Assembly (NCBI RefSeq): GCF_900103545.1 | Contig: NZ_FNHH01000008.1 | Coordinates: 105,548 to 169,547, forward strand | Length of the DNA stretch: 64,000 nucleotides | Source of the DNA: Daejeonella rubra | GTDB taxonomy: Bacteria > Bacteroidota > Bacteroidia > Sphingobacteriales > Sphingobacteriaceae | Direction of reading: 5' to 3' | Notes under the pieces: generated by a model | What the model was told of the DNA's origin: nothing | Databases searched by the model: none | The model's input: only the letters and a program-made list of their open reading frames with translations | In this document: positions 18,027-26,572 of the stretch, in pieces | Layout: each line of letters begins with the position of its first letter | Position numbering within the stretch: the first letter of the stretch is position 1 | Translations under genes and position numbers: made by a program

Positions 18027-18374
18027 TCACCGGACTTGATCCGGTGCGGTGCGATCTTCAATAATTACCGCCGTACCCGATGCACTAACCATCAGCATGC
18101 TGCCATTACTTCCAAGGGTTTCATAATCAAGGTCAACGCCAATAACCGCATTTGCTCCTAAACGAGCTGCCTGCTCTTGCATTTCACGCAGAGCAATATC
18201 TTTTGCTTCACGCAATCCCTCTTCGTAAGATCCGGATCTTCCGCCAACGATATCTCTGATCCCTGCAAAGAAATCTTTGACAATGTTTGCACCAATAATG
18301 GCTTCACCGGTCACAATTCCGATGTACTTAACTATTTTTTTTCCTTCAAGTTCGTTTGTAGTAACTGCTATCAT
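18027..18374 (-). CDS. YbjQ/UPF0145 heavy-metal-binding-domain family protein
   Basis: 115 residues. The family core is clear: GEAIIGANIVKDFFAGIRDI, then VGGRSGSYEEGLREAKDIAL, then LGANAVIGVDLDYETLG. The family forms small oligomeric cytoplasmic proteins of unknown function. The C-terminal tail DRTAPDQVR and the TGA stop lie in or beside a dispersed hairpin repeat (18028-18046), so the tail is repeat-derived and slightly longer than usual. Convergent with gmhA. Confidence 0.92.
   Translation of the reverse strand: MIAVTTNELEGKKIVKYIGIVTGEAIIGANIVKDFFAGIRDIVGGRSGSYEEGLREAKDIALREMQEQAARLGANAVIGVDLDYETLGSNGSMLMVSASGTAVIIEDRTAPDQVR
18028..18046. repeat. Hairpin repeat, copy 3 (in the ybjQ-family 3' end)
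   Basis: CACCGGACTTGATCCGGTG has 7-bp perfect arms around CTTGA. It encodes the last codons of the minus-strand gene and overlaps its stop codon. Confidence 0.85.
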
Positions 18375-18445
18375 CGCTTTTTTATTTTTAGATGTTAAAA
18401 TACATGAAATGTTAGCTTTAATTTAAAATATATTGCATTTAGTCA

Positions 18446-18464
18446 CACCGGACTTGATCCGGTG
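18446..18464. repeat. Hairpin repeat, copy 4
   Basis: Same 19-bp sequence as copy 3, upstream of the ybjQ-family gene and 26 bp from the 3' end of the 5'-nucleotidase gene. Both copies are followed by a GGTGC-type extension. Confidence 0.85.
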
Positions 18465-18489
18465 AGGTGCTGTGCAATGAAGTGCTTCA

Positions 18490-19023
18490 TTATAATAATT
18501 TCTCCCCCACCTCTTTCCAATTATTTACCCGTTCGTATCCGGTCAATAACATGTTATGAGGAGATGAGAAGAGCAGCTTTCTTCCGTCAAAATCTACAAA
18601 ATTTTTGATGCGGTCATCAATCAGAATGTCAACATTTACGATCTTGTGTCCGCAAAAGATAATATTTTGCCATCCGATGAACGGAAAATGTTCAGCCAGC
18701 CATTCATACTTATCCTGTAGTGAATTCGGGAATTCCATCGCAGCAGAAACAATGAAAATATCATACTTTTCCTGAAGCTGTTTTAGTACTTCCACGCTGT
18801 CGGGCAGTACTGCCAGATCTCTGAAAAAGCCTTTTTCATTGATGTAATCCCATAATTTCATTTTAATATTTTCTGGAACATGGTGGTACATCTCGTTTCC
18901 GGGAAGTATTTGAAGATCAAGGGGAATACCGTAATCACGGTTGTAGAGACTTATAAATTTAGATAGCGGATCGGCAATAACTTCGTCCATATCCACTGCA
19001 ATTCGGGGTTTTCTTTCAGACAT
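18490..19023 (-). CDS. 5' nucleotidase, NT5C type (5'(3')-deoxyribonucleotidase)
   Basis: 177 residues, HAD superfamily. The nucleophile motif is DMDEVIAD (DxDxV) near residue 11. The second motif is the Ser in FIVSAAMEFPNS, and the acidic motif is DILIDDRIKNF. Such enzymes dephosphorylate (deoxy)nucleoside monophosphates and limit nucleotide pools. The gene is divergent from rpsP with about 100 bp between them, and its 3' side abuts hairpin repeat copy 4. Length fits the family. Confidence 0.92.
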   Translation of the reverse strand: MSERKPRIAVDMDEVIADPLSKFISLYNRDYGIPLDLQILPGNEMYHHVPENIKMKLWDYINEKGFFRDLAVLPDSVEVLKQLQEKYDIFIVSAAMEFPNSLQDKYEWLAEHFPFIGWQNIIFCGHKIVNVDILIDDRIKNFVDFDGRKLLFSSPHNMLLTGYERVNNWKEVGEKLL

Positions 19024-19067
19024 GTCTCAAAAATAGGGAATTCCATTTTTTAAATGTTATTTTTTTA

Positions 19068-19075
19068 TATCTTTG
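19068..19075 (+). promoter_or_regulatory. TAnnTTTG promoter box for rpsP
   Basis: TATCTTTG lies after a T-rich tract, giving a leader of about 45 nt before the rpsP ATG at 19128. The leader contains ACCCCGCAGAATAGACTCCGG, which may fold. Confidence 0.55.
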
Positions 19076-19127
19076 CAACCCCGCAGAATAGACTCCGGGA
19101 ATATGTTGAATACATAAAACTTGAAAA

Positions 19128-19760
19128 ATGGCAACTAAAATCAGATTGCAAAGATTCGGTAAAAAGGGAAAACCTTTTTATCACGTAGTGGTAGCAGACG
19201 CTCGTGCTCCAAGAGATGGTAAATTCATCGAAAGATTAGGTTCTTACAATCCAAACACAAATCCGGCTACAATTGAAATCAATTTCGAAAAAGCATTGGA
19301 TTGGGTTAACAAAGGAGCTCAGCCTACAGATACTTGTCGTGCAATACTTTCATACAAAGGTATTTTATACAAGAAACATCTTGAAGGTGGTGTTAAAAAA
19401 GGCGCTTTAACTGAAGAACAAGCTGAAGCAAAGTTTGCTCAGTGGTTAGAAGGAAAAGCTGGTAAGATTGAAGGTAAAAAAGACAGTCTGACTAAATCTA
19501 AAGAAGAAATTAAGAAAGCTACTTTAATAGCTGAAGCTAAGAAGAAGGAAGAAATGGCGGCTGCAATTATTGCCAAAAATACTCCTCCTGCAGAAGAAGT
19601 TGAAGAATCACCAGTAGCTGAAGTTGAAGCAGCTCCGGTAGTTGAAGAAGCAGCACCAGTAGTTGAAGAAGCAGCACCAGTTGCAGAAGTAGCTGCCGCT
19701 GAAGAAGCACCTGCTGCTGAAGCATCTGAAGAGGCTCCATCTGACGAAAAGGCAGTATAG
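19128..19760 (+). CDS. rpsP: 30S ribosomal protein S16 with long C-terminal extension
   Basis: 210 residues, compared with about 80-90 for most bacterial S16. Residues 1-88 are the S16 core (KIRLQRFGKKGKPFYHVVVA, RDGKFIERLGSYNPN). Residues 90-150 form a Lys/Glu-rich helix (KAGKIEGKKDSLTKSKEEIK). Residues 150-210 are an acidic Ala/Glu/Val/Pro tail with repeated VVEEAAP units. Extended S16 tails are known in Bacteroidota. It is followed by rimM after a spacer with a long inverted repeat. Confidence 0.97.
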   Translation: MATKIRLQRFGKKGKPFYHVVVADARAPRDGKFIERLGSYNPNTNPATIEINFEKALDWVNKGAQPTDTCRAILSYKGILYKKHLEGGVKKGALTEEQAEAKFAQWLEGKAGKIEGKKDSLTKSKEEIKKATLIAEAKKKEEMAAAIIAKNTPPAEEVEESPVAEVEAAPVVEEAAPVVEEAAPVAEVAAAEEAPAAEASEEAPSDEKAV

Positions 19761-19785
19761 TTTCTGTTAAATCATTAAAATAAAT

Positions 19786-19857
19786 AACGTCATTGCAGAT
19801 GTTTACCGATGTGTTTTCTTTATTGAAAACCCAAAAAGGTGCATCAGCAATGACGTT
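19786..19857. repeat. Inverted repeat in the rpsP-rimM spacer
   Basis: AACGTCATTGC (19786-19796) and GCAATGACGTT (19847-19857) are perfect 11-bp arms. The interior has a second hairpin, GTTTTC/GAAAAC. The CGTCATTG ends match the larger element at 46574, so this may be a small member of that repeat family. It could also act as a weak attenuator between the two genes. Confidence 0.7.
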
Positions 19858-19871
19858 CCTGTTTTACCGCT

Positions 19872-20399
19872 ATGAAGATTGAGGATTGTTTTTATATAGG
19901 CTATATCACTAAAACCAAGGGTTTAAAGGGTGAGGTACAGGTTTATTTTGAATATGAGGATCCTGCTGATCTTCCGCTTGATTCAGTTTTTGCCGAGATC
20001 AATGGCAAGCTGGTACCCTTCTTCATTTCTACCTATAAATTACAAAATAACCAGACAGGCAATTTTTATTTCGATGATATTGATACCATTGAAAAGGCTC
20101 AAGCTCTCATCCGGAAAAAGCTTTACTTACCAAATAATTTAAAGCCTGTCAGGGAGGATGATGAATTCCTGATCACCGATCTTAAAGGTTTTATCGTTCA
20201 TGATGAAACCGCGGGTGAACTGGGTGAGATCATCGAAATTCATGAGTATCCACAGCAATTTGTGGCTGTTGTTTCCTATAAATTTAAAGAGATCATGTTT
20301 CCCCTGAATGATGATCTTATTGTTGAGATCGATGAGGAAAATGGGATCCTTAAAGTAGACCTTCCCGAGGGGCTGATCGATCTGTATCTGGGGGAGTAA
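19872..20399 (+). CDS. rimM: Ribosome maturation factor RimM
   Basis: 175 residues. RimM binds S19 and helps mature the 30S head. The N-terminal domain has YIGYITKTKGLKGEVQVYF, and the C-terminal PRC-barrel has FIVHDETAGELGEIIEIHEY and IMFPLNDDLIVEIDEENG. It sits directly after rpsP as usual, but trmD and rplS, its normal downstream partners, are 17.3 kb away. A decayed copy of its last 150 bp follows immediately. Confidence 0.97.
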   Translation: MKIEDCFYIGYITKTKGLKGEVQVYFEYEDPADLPLDSVFAEINGKLVPFFISTYKLQNNQTGNFYFDDIDTIEKAQALIRKKLYLPNNLKPVREDDEFLITDLKGFIVHDETAGELGEIIEIHEYPQQFVAVVSYKFKEIMFPLNDDLIVEIDEENGILKVDLPEGLIDLYLGE

Positions 20400-20429
20400 C
20401 TGAAAAGGAATACACTGTGCGGTTGCGAG

Positions 20430-20580
20430 AGCGATCATCGAAATTCATGAATATCCGTAGCAGTTCATTGGAGTAGTTCCCTATCAATATCAAGAGATCA
20501 TGATTCCCCTGAATGATGGTCTGATCCCTGAGATTGATGAAGAAAAAGGTATTTTGAAGGTGGATCCCCCGTAAAGGCTG
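20430..20580 (+). pseudogene. Decayed partial duplication of the rimM 3' end
   Basis: Translated in one frame, this stretch gives IIEIHEYP, stop, QF, then EIMIPLNDGLIPEIDEEKG and ILKVDPP, stop. It aligns with rimM residues about 117-170 (IIEIHEYPQQF; EIMFPLNDDLIVEIDEENG; ILKVDLPEG). Two in-frame stops (CCGTAGCAG where rimM reads CCACAGCAA, and CCGTAAAGG where rimM reads CCCGAGGGG) show it is dead. The nucleotide match to 20222-20375 is strong, so it arose by local duplication or by recombination with a related rimM. Confidence 0.85.
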
Positions 20581-20852
20581 GCTGAATCTATGCTAAAGCG
20601 TCTTCTGCCAGATTTCTATCTCTTTTCTTAAAAAGCCAATACTACCATTCATGCTTGTTCCTGCGATTTTCCATAGATGAAAACCCAAATATAGCTCCGG
20701 AACAACATTGCAGGTTTTTGCAGGATTTAATTTAAAAACCGCAAATAAAATTATTTTTATTATTAGATTTATGAGGCTCTTTATCCTGTTGATCAGGAGA
20801 GAAATATGTGCTGCTGTTTTTGGGGTAAATAGTTAATAGTCAGTTTAATTGC
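20581..20852. other. Intergenic stretch before anmK
   Basis: AT-rich, with no ORF. A short direct repeat (TTGCAGG twice around 20728-20742) and long A/T runs are visible, but no clear promoter or terminator. It may hold the anmK promoter. Confidence 0.4.
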
Positions 20853-22046
20853 ATGAATAACAATATTGAAGCCATTTATAAGATTGGCGGTAAGCCGGTA
20901 AGGAATATCATAGGATTAATGTCGGGGACCTCTTTTGACGGTTTGGATATCGCTTTGTGTGAATTCCAGGGCAGCGGATTGGCAACCAGTGTTAAGGTTA
21001 GGAAATTTACTACGAAGGAATACAAATCTGATTTTAAGGAGGAACTCAAAGCTGTTTTCGCAAAAAAAATTGCAAACCTTGAACAGGTAACATTATTAAA
21101 CGATTTTATTGGCAGCTATTATGCTGAACTGGTTCTGGAGTGTTTGAAGGAATGGGGTATAGCTGCAACAGAGATCGACCTTATCGCTAGCCATGGACAA
21201 ACTATTTATCATGCTCCAAAGCACCAGCATGGGATCGCCAAATTTTCAAATGCTACCCTTCAGATCGGGGATGGCGATCATCTTGCTGTGAAAACCGGGA
21301 TAATAACTATAAGTGATTTCAGGCAGAAGCATGTTGCAGTAGGAGGTGAAGGAGCTCCATTAGCAGTGTATGGTGATTACCTGATCTTTTCCAGCCAGGA
21401 TGAAAACAGGATCATGTTAAATATCGGGGGTATTGCGAATTTTACTTTTCTGCCATCCGGACATTCAACGGGTTTTTTCTCATCCGATGTTGGTCCTGGG
21501 AATACCCTGATGGACCAGTTTATCCAGTTAAAATATCCAGGTAAATATTATGATAAAAATGCAGAAATAGCTTCAGCAGGTAAGGCAAATGAGCAGTTGT
21601 TGGAAGCCCTGCTTGATCATCCCTTTTATAAAGCTGGCTTCCCTAAAACTACAGGGCCGGAGCTTTTCAGTTTAAGCTACCTGAACAATGCCCTTTTGAA
21701 ATGCGGCATTGAAAACGCTTCGAATGAAGATGTCATGGCAACTCTGGCGGCTTTCTCGGCAAGAGGGATCATTATGGCAATTTCTGAGTGTGTAACAGGC
21801 AAGGGAGCATTTGAAATTTATTTAAGCGGAGGAGGGATGTACAACCCGCTTCTTGTAAAGTATGTTGAGGATCATTTTGGCCTCAAACTAAAACTGACCT
21901 CAGATTTGGGTATTGACCCTGATTCTAAAGAGGCTGTGCTATTTGCTGTCCTGGCAAATGAAGCTGTGGCCGGAGGGAAGACCTCATATGGCGATCATCC
22001 CGGTGTGCCTTCCATATCGATGGGCAAGATCAGTTTTCCTGAATAA
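20853..22046 (+). CDS. anmK: Anhydro-N-acetylmuramic acid kinase AnmK
   Basis: 397 residues. It opens and phosphorylates 1,6-anhydro-MurNAc to MurNAc-6-phosphate in peptidoglycan recycling. The ASKHA-fold motifs are IGLMSGTSFDGLDIALCEF, ASHGQTIYHAP, LNIGGIANFTFLP and DVGPGNTLMDQF, with the C-terminal LSGGGMYNPLL. It is the first gene of a cluster with a SusC/SusD pair 39 nt downstream and a hydrolase, which suggests uptake and use of cell-wall fragments. No murQ is in the window. Confidence 0.96.
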   Translation: MNNNIEAIYKIGGKPVRNIIGLMSGTSFDGLDIALCEFQGSGLATSVKVRKFTTKEYKSDFKEELKAVFAKKIANLEQVTLLNDFIGSYYAELVLECLKEWGIAATEIDLIASHGQTIYHAPKHQHGIAKFSNATLQIGDGDHLAVKTGIITISDFRQKHVAVGGEGAPLAVYGDYLIFSSQDENRIMLNIGGIANFTFLPSGHSTGFFSSDVGPGNTLMDQFIQLKYPGKYYDKNAEIASAGKANEQLLEALLDHPFYKAGFPKTTGPELFSLSYLNNALLKCGIENASNEDVMATLAAFSARGIIMAISECVTGKGAFEIYLSGGGMYNPLLVKYVEDHFGLKLKLTSDLGIDPDSKEAVLFAVLANEAVAGGKTSYGDHPGVPSISMGKISFPE

Positions 22047-22085
22047 TTAACGAGTGAATAATTAACCAATATATAAATAACCAAT

Positions 22086-25000
22086 ATGAAAAAAGTGTTA
22101 CAAACTTTTATGAATCGCCGGTATATTTTTGCTGTGCTGGCTATGATGTGTTATGGCCAGCTGGCCATGGCTCAAAATCCGAGGTATACCATTAAAGGTG
22201 TCATCACCGATGCCCGGAATAAGGAACCTCTTCCAGGGGCTGTAGTAAAATTAACGGGAACTACCCAGGGAACATCTACCGACATTAACGGAGCGTACAC
22301 CCTTGTTTTAAATGTCAACGAAGGTACTTATCCAATTCTGATCAGTTATACTGGTTATAAGCCTGTTACCAGAACTATTCTTTTAAACCAGAGCAGCTTA
22401 ACCCTAAATGTTGAGCTTTCTGAAGATGCGCTTAACCTGGATGAGGTAGTTGTTACAGGTACTTCGGTTGCAACGAGCAAAAAGCAGTTAGGGAATGCTA
22501 TTTCTACTGTTTCTGCAAAGGAGCTTGAAGGCGGTGCGGCAACCTCGATCGATCAGGCTTTAGCCGGAAAAGTTTCGGGTGCACAGATCTCTCAGAACTC
22601 AGGTAATCCTGCAGGCGGTATCAGTGTGCGTCTTCGCGGAAACAGTACAATATCCGGATCCAGTGATCCTCTTTATATTGTGGATGGTGTTATTGTGAAT
22701 AATAGTTCAGCCGAACTGCTTGATCTGGGAGGCTACTCTCAAAACAGATTAGTGGATATTAACCCTGCGGATATTGATAGAATAGAAATTATTAAAGGCG
22801 CTGCGGGTGCCGCAATATACGGATCGCGTGCAAGTAACGGGGTAGTCCAGATCTTCACCAAAAAAGGTAAATCAGGGAAACCTGTGGTCAGCTTTTCAAC
22901 TCAGTTCAGAACAAATTCACTGCGGAAGAAAGTTGAAACAAATGAATACCCTTTTCGGTTTGCAAACACTACAGCTACCGATCTAACACAAATTCCTGTG
23001 CAGAGATATGATCTTCAGAATGAGATATTTACCACTGCTTATGGTACAGAAAATAATATTTCGGTCTCGGGAGGATCAGATAAAACTCAGTATTATTTAA
23101 GCGGAGGATATTTAGGAAACCAGGGTATCATCAAGAATACCGATTTCAAGAGAGCAACGACCCGTTTAAGACTTGACCAGCGATTCAATGATGTGATCAA
23201 GGTAAGTATGGGTGCCAGCTATACCTTCAGCGGAAGTAATGAGATTCCTAACGGTGGTATTAATTCGGCTTATGGTGCGATGACCGGTTTTATATTCGGA
23301 AATAACTTTATTAATCCTTATCCAGATCCAAGCAGTGGAGTATATCCTTCACTTGCCCCTACAGGTCTTCGCCGCACTAATCCGCTGGAAGCCGTTAACC
23401 GTTTCGATTTCAGCCAGCAAACCAGTCGTTTTATCAGCGATTTACAGGTAAATATTGAGCCGCTTAAGAATTTATCGATCAATTATACATTAGGGTTTGA
23501 CAACTCAACCCAAATGGGATCAGGTTATATTCCTATTGGTAATACCAGTCCTGAGCATAATGCAGGTTTTGCCAGAAAAGGAGACAGAATAAACACCCTT
23601 TTAAATAATGACCTGAATGTAGCTTACCGTTCCAAACTGGGATCCTGGTTAGAATCAACAACTTCAGCAGGAGCAACTGCTCAGTCGGAGCGCATTAATT
23701 CTGCCATAATCACTGGTACCCAGTTAAGTCCTGTAAGTCAGGCTGCATCAAGTGGCGCTTCTATTGTGACCAGTGATTACAAATCGACCATTAATATTTT
23801 AGGATTTTACATACAGCAGACCTTTGGAATAAAAAACAAATTATATCTGACCGGAGCTGTCCGAAATGATGTTTCATCATCATTTGGAGAGGCGAACAGA
23901 TGGCAGTTATACCCTAAGTTCAGCGGTGCTTATATCCTGTCTGAAGAAGAATTTTGGAAGAACTCTTCCATATCTTCAGCAATTCCAAGTTTAAAACTGA
24001 GGGCATCTTACGGACAATCAGGTAACCTGACCGCTATCGGTGCTTATGACCGCTTTAGTAATTATAATTCGGTGTCTCTGGCAGGTCTTCCCGGAGTGTC
24101 GGCGCCTTCACAATACGGTAACCCGGACATTAAGCCGGAACGTCAGACAGAAAAGGAGTTCGGTATGGATGTCAGTTTCCTGAAAAACCGGTTAGGGCTT
24201 GAAGTTTCCTATTATGACAAAGCTGTTCAAGACTTGCTTCTGCCGGTAACTTTGCGTCCTTCAAGCGGATATATTACCCAGTTTCAGAATATAGGAAATA
24301 TGGTGAATAAGGGATTTGAGCTGATGCTTAAAGGAGTACCTGTTCAGACTGTAAATTTTAAATGGAATTCAACCATTATATTCTCCAAAAATAAGAATGA
24401 AGTGACCGATATCCCTGGCGGAGTGGTTACATTCCCTGGCGGATTTGGACAGGTTGCCGCGGTGAATGGTTATCCATTGGGTGCATTTTATGCAACCTCT
24501 TTTGCGCGTACTTCTTCCGGCGAACTTCTGCTTACACCTGCCGGCTTCCCTCAAAGAGAATTGACTGGCCGCAATACAGCTGGGCAGCCTTCAGGTTCAG
24601 TAAAAACCAGTGTTATCGGAGATCCAAATCCAAAATGGACAGGATCATTTACGAATGAGTTTTCTATCGGAAAAAACCTGAGCCTGAGAATGCAATGGGA
24701 TGCTTCTTATGGTAATGATGTATTTAACTTCACAAGACGGGTTGGTGACAGAGATCTTTACGGAGGTCTGAAAGGATATGAGGCTGAACTAAGAGGCGAA
24801 GTTCCAAAGGGAACTTCAGCCGTATTATTCGGCATCATGGAGAACTGGATTGAAGACGGTTCATATCTAAAATTCAGGGAATTATCTGCTTCTTATGACC
24901 TGAGAGCTAAATTTCTGAATAATAATCCTTTGAGAATAACGGTTTCAGGAAGGAACCTGATGTCAATAGACAAGTATAAGGGCTGGGATCCTGAGACAAA

Positions 25001-25094
25001 TGCTGCGGGTCAGAGTACTGCGGTTCGCGGCTTCGACTTTGTGGAAGTTCCGATACCGAGAACCATCGCCCTTGGTTTAAATTACACATTTTAA
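22086..25094 (+). CDS. SusC/RagA family TonB-linked outer membrane protein
   Basis: 1002 residues. A signal peptide ends near QLAMAQNPRYT. A carboxypeptidase-regulatory domain follows (GVITDARNKEPLPGAVVKL), then the TonB-box/plug region (LDEVVVTGTSVATSKKQLG, LYIVDGVIVNNS, IEIIKGAAGAAIYGSRASNG) and a 22-strand-type barrel ending ALGLNYTF. SusC forms the barrel of a TonB-driven importer that closes with a SusD lid. The substrate is not encoded in the sequence, but the anmK and hydrolase neighbours point to muropeptides or anhydro-sugars. A MITE-like repeat separates it from susD. Confidence 0.95.
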   Translation: MKKVLQTFMNRRYIFAVLAMMCYGQLAMAQNPRYTIKGVITDARNKEPLPGAVVKLTGTTQGTSTDINGAYTLVLNVNEGTYPILISYTGYKPVTRTILLNQSSLTLNVELSEDALNLDEVVVTGTSVATSKKQLGNAISTVSAKELEGGAATSIDQALAGKVSGAQISQNSGNPAGGISVRLRGNSTISGSSDPLYIVDGVIVNNSSAELLDLGGYSQNRLVDINPADIDRIEIIKGAAGAAIYGSRASNGVVQIFTKKGKSGKPVVSFSTQFRTNSLRKKVETNEYPFRFANTTATDLTQIPVQRYDLQNEIFTTAYGTENNISVSGGSDKTQYYLSGGYLGNQGIIKNTDFKRATTRLRLDQRFNDVIKVSMGASYTFSGSNEIPNGGINSAYGAMTGFIFGNNFINPYPDPSSGVYPSLAPTGLRRTNPLEAVNRFDFSQQTSRFISDLQVNIEPLKNLSINYTLGFDNSTQMGSGYIPIGNTSPEHNAGFARKGDRINTLLNNDLNVAYRSKLGSWLESTTSAGATAQSERINSAIITGTQLSPVSQAASSGASIVTSDYKSTINILGFYIQQTFGIKNKLYLTGAVRNDVSSSFGEANRWQLYPKFSGAYILSEEEFWKNSSISSAIPSLKLRASYGQSGNLTAIGAYDRFSNYNSVSLAGLPGVSAPSQYGNPDIKPERQTEKEFGMDVSFLKNRLGLEVSYYDKAVQDLLLPVTLRPSSGYITQFQNIGNMVNKGFELMLKGVPVQTVNFKWNSTIIFSKNKNEVTDIPGGVVTFPGGFGQVAAVNGYPLGAFYATSFARTSSGELLLTPAGFPQRELTGRNTAGQPSGSVKTSVIGDPNPKWTGSFTNEFSIGKNLSLRMQWDASYGNDVFNFTRRVGDRDLYGGLKGYEAELRGEVPKGTSAVLFGIMENWIEDGSYLKFRELSASYDLRAKFLNNNPLRITVSGRNLMSIDKYKGWDPETNAAGQSTAVRGFDFVEVPIPRTIALGLNYTF

Positions 25095-25111
25095 GAATTC
25101 ATATTAACGTC

Positions 25112-25187
25112 ATGAAACCTGCTCCGTTTAGCACTTAAATCCTGTTAAAGGAAGGCTAACTTAAAATATAGTTTATGCAGGCTTCAT
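25112..25187. repeat. MITE-like palindromic repeat, copy C (between susC and susD)
   Basis: ATGAAACCTGC (25112-25122) and GCAGGCTTCAT (25177-25187) are 10/11-matching terminal inverted repeats, shared with copies at 57752-57812 and 62598-62679. The interior is unrelated or decayed. Confidence 0.6.
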
Positions 25188-25214
25188 TACCACTAAAACA
25201 CAAACAATAGAGAA

Positions 25215-26525
25215 ATGAAAACAAATATTTTATATAGATCTCTTCTCTCCATCCTGATCTTAACCGCTTCATCGTGTGAGTTAGATCAAAGTAATCCGAA
25301 CTCTGCTACAGATCAGCAGGTTTTAAATACCAGGGAGGGAGTAATTGCCTTAAGCATAGGATTACGTCAATTCTATTCTACTACCGGCTTAAGCCAGGTG
25401 ATGCTTACACCTACAGTTACCGCACGTGAGGTAAAAGGAATAGCAACATTTACCAACACCCTGGAACTTGAAGCGGGCGGTACGGCACTGCCAACTGCCA
25501 ATGGTAATATCTTAAGTTACTGGTCGACCATGCAGCGTGAAATGGGTATGTGCGAAAACATAATCGCGAATGCGCCCAAGGTGGCTAATATTGAACCAGC
25601 GCTTTTAAGCGGTATCATGGCTCAGGCTTATTTGTTCAAAGCCATTTCTTTAGCAAGTTTGGCTGCTGCTTTTGAGCAGGCCAATCTTAACAGCAGTACT
25701 ACAGAGCCGGTACAGTTTGTTCCAAGAGCTGCCGTGATGGCAGAGGCTATCAGGCTGCTTGACCTTGGAATTGCAACTATCACCACAAACCCTGCATCTG
25801 CAGCATTTACCAATCTGGTAAGCGGTCCTGACTTTGACCTGAAAAATACGCTTTACGCGTACCAGGCCCGCATCAGTTTAATGGCAGGTGATAACCAGAA
25901 GGCATTGACAAATGCCAACCTGGTTGATCTGAGCAAAACATCGAAATACAGCTATACCACTCTCAGCCCTAACCCGCTTTATACAATTTATAATGTGACC
26001 CGCTCCTACCGTCCGAGAGATAATTTTGGATTACCGGCAGCTTTATATGAAGCAGGTGATAAGCGTTATAGTTTCTACTTTACAACACCAAGGGATATAA
26101 TCAATACAGATCCTGTGGTGATCCTTACAGGTTTCGCGGCTTCTCAAACAACTTCGATTCCCTTGTATCTTACTGATGAGATCAAACTGATCAAGGCGGA
26201 AGCGACATTAAGGTTGAATGGTTCACTTACAACAGCATTGCAGTTGATTAATGAAGTGAGGACACAAACCAGTGGAGATCTTTATGGTGTAAACGCTGGC
26301 CTTCCGGCTTATACCGGTGCAGTTACGAAAGATGACCTGCTGCTTGAAGTTTACAAACAGCGCTGTACTGAATTGTATTTAAGCGGTTTGAAATGGGAGG
26401 ATACCAGACGCTTTGGCCGCCCGGTGCCGCCTGCTAATAATACAGAACGTAATCGTATATTTTATCCCTACCCTGATCAGGAAAGGCTCAATAACAAGAA
26501 TACGCCTGCCGATCCGGCAATATAA
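25215..26525 (+). CDS. SusD/RagB family nutrient-binding lipoprotein
   Basis: 436 residues, slightly short for the family. The lipobox is ILTASSC (Cys near residue 21). The SusD-like TPR helical scaffold includes GIMAQAYLFKAISLASLAAA, and the C-terminal RagB features are EVYKQRCTELYLSGLKWEDT and RRFGRPVPPANN. It forms the lid of the SusC transporter. It is preceded by a repeat-containing 120-bp spacer and followed by a terminator-like hairpin. Confidence 0.93.
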   Translation: MKTNILYRSLLSILILTASSCELDQSNPNSATDQQVLNTREGVIALSIGLRQFYSTTGLSQVMLTPTVTAREVKGIATFTNTLELEAGGTALPTANGNILSYWSTMQREMGMCENIIANAPKVANIEPALLSGIMAQAYLFKAISLASLAAAFEQANLNSSTTEPVQFVPRAAVMAEAIRLLDLGIATITTNPASAAFTNLVSGPDFDLKNTLYAYQARISLMAGDNQKALTNANLVDLSKTSKYSYTTLSPNPLYTIYNVTRSYRPRDNFGLPAALYEAGDKRYSFYFTTPRDIINTDPVVILTGFAASQTTSIPLYLTDEIKLIKAEATLRLNGSLTTALQLINEVRTQTSGDLYGVNAGLPAYTGAVTKDDLLLEVYKQRCTELYLSGLKWEDTRRFGRPVPPANNTERNRIFYPYPDQERLNNKNTPADPAI

Positions 26526-26534
26526 TTTTCAAAA

Positions 26535-26561
26535 GAAGGGGGAGCATTTGTTCCCCTTTTT
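26535..26561 (+). terminator. Terminator-like hairpin after susD
   Basis: AAGGGGGA (26536-26543) pairs with TTCCCCTT (26551-26558) with one G-T pair, then a short T run. It may partly limit read-through into the hydrolase gene 12 nt later. Confidence 0.6.
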
Positions 26562-26572
26562 AGTTTAAAACC

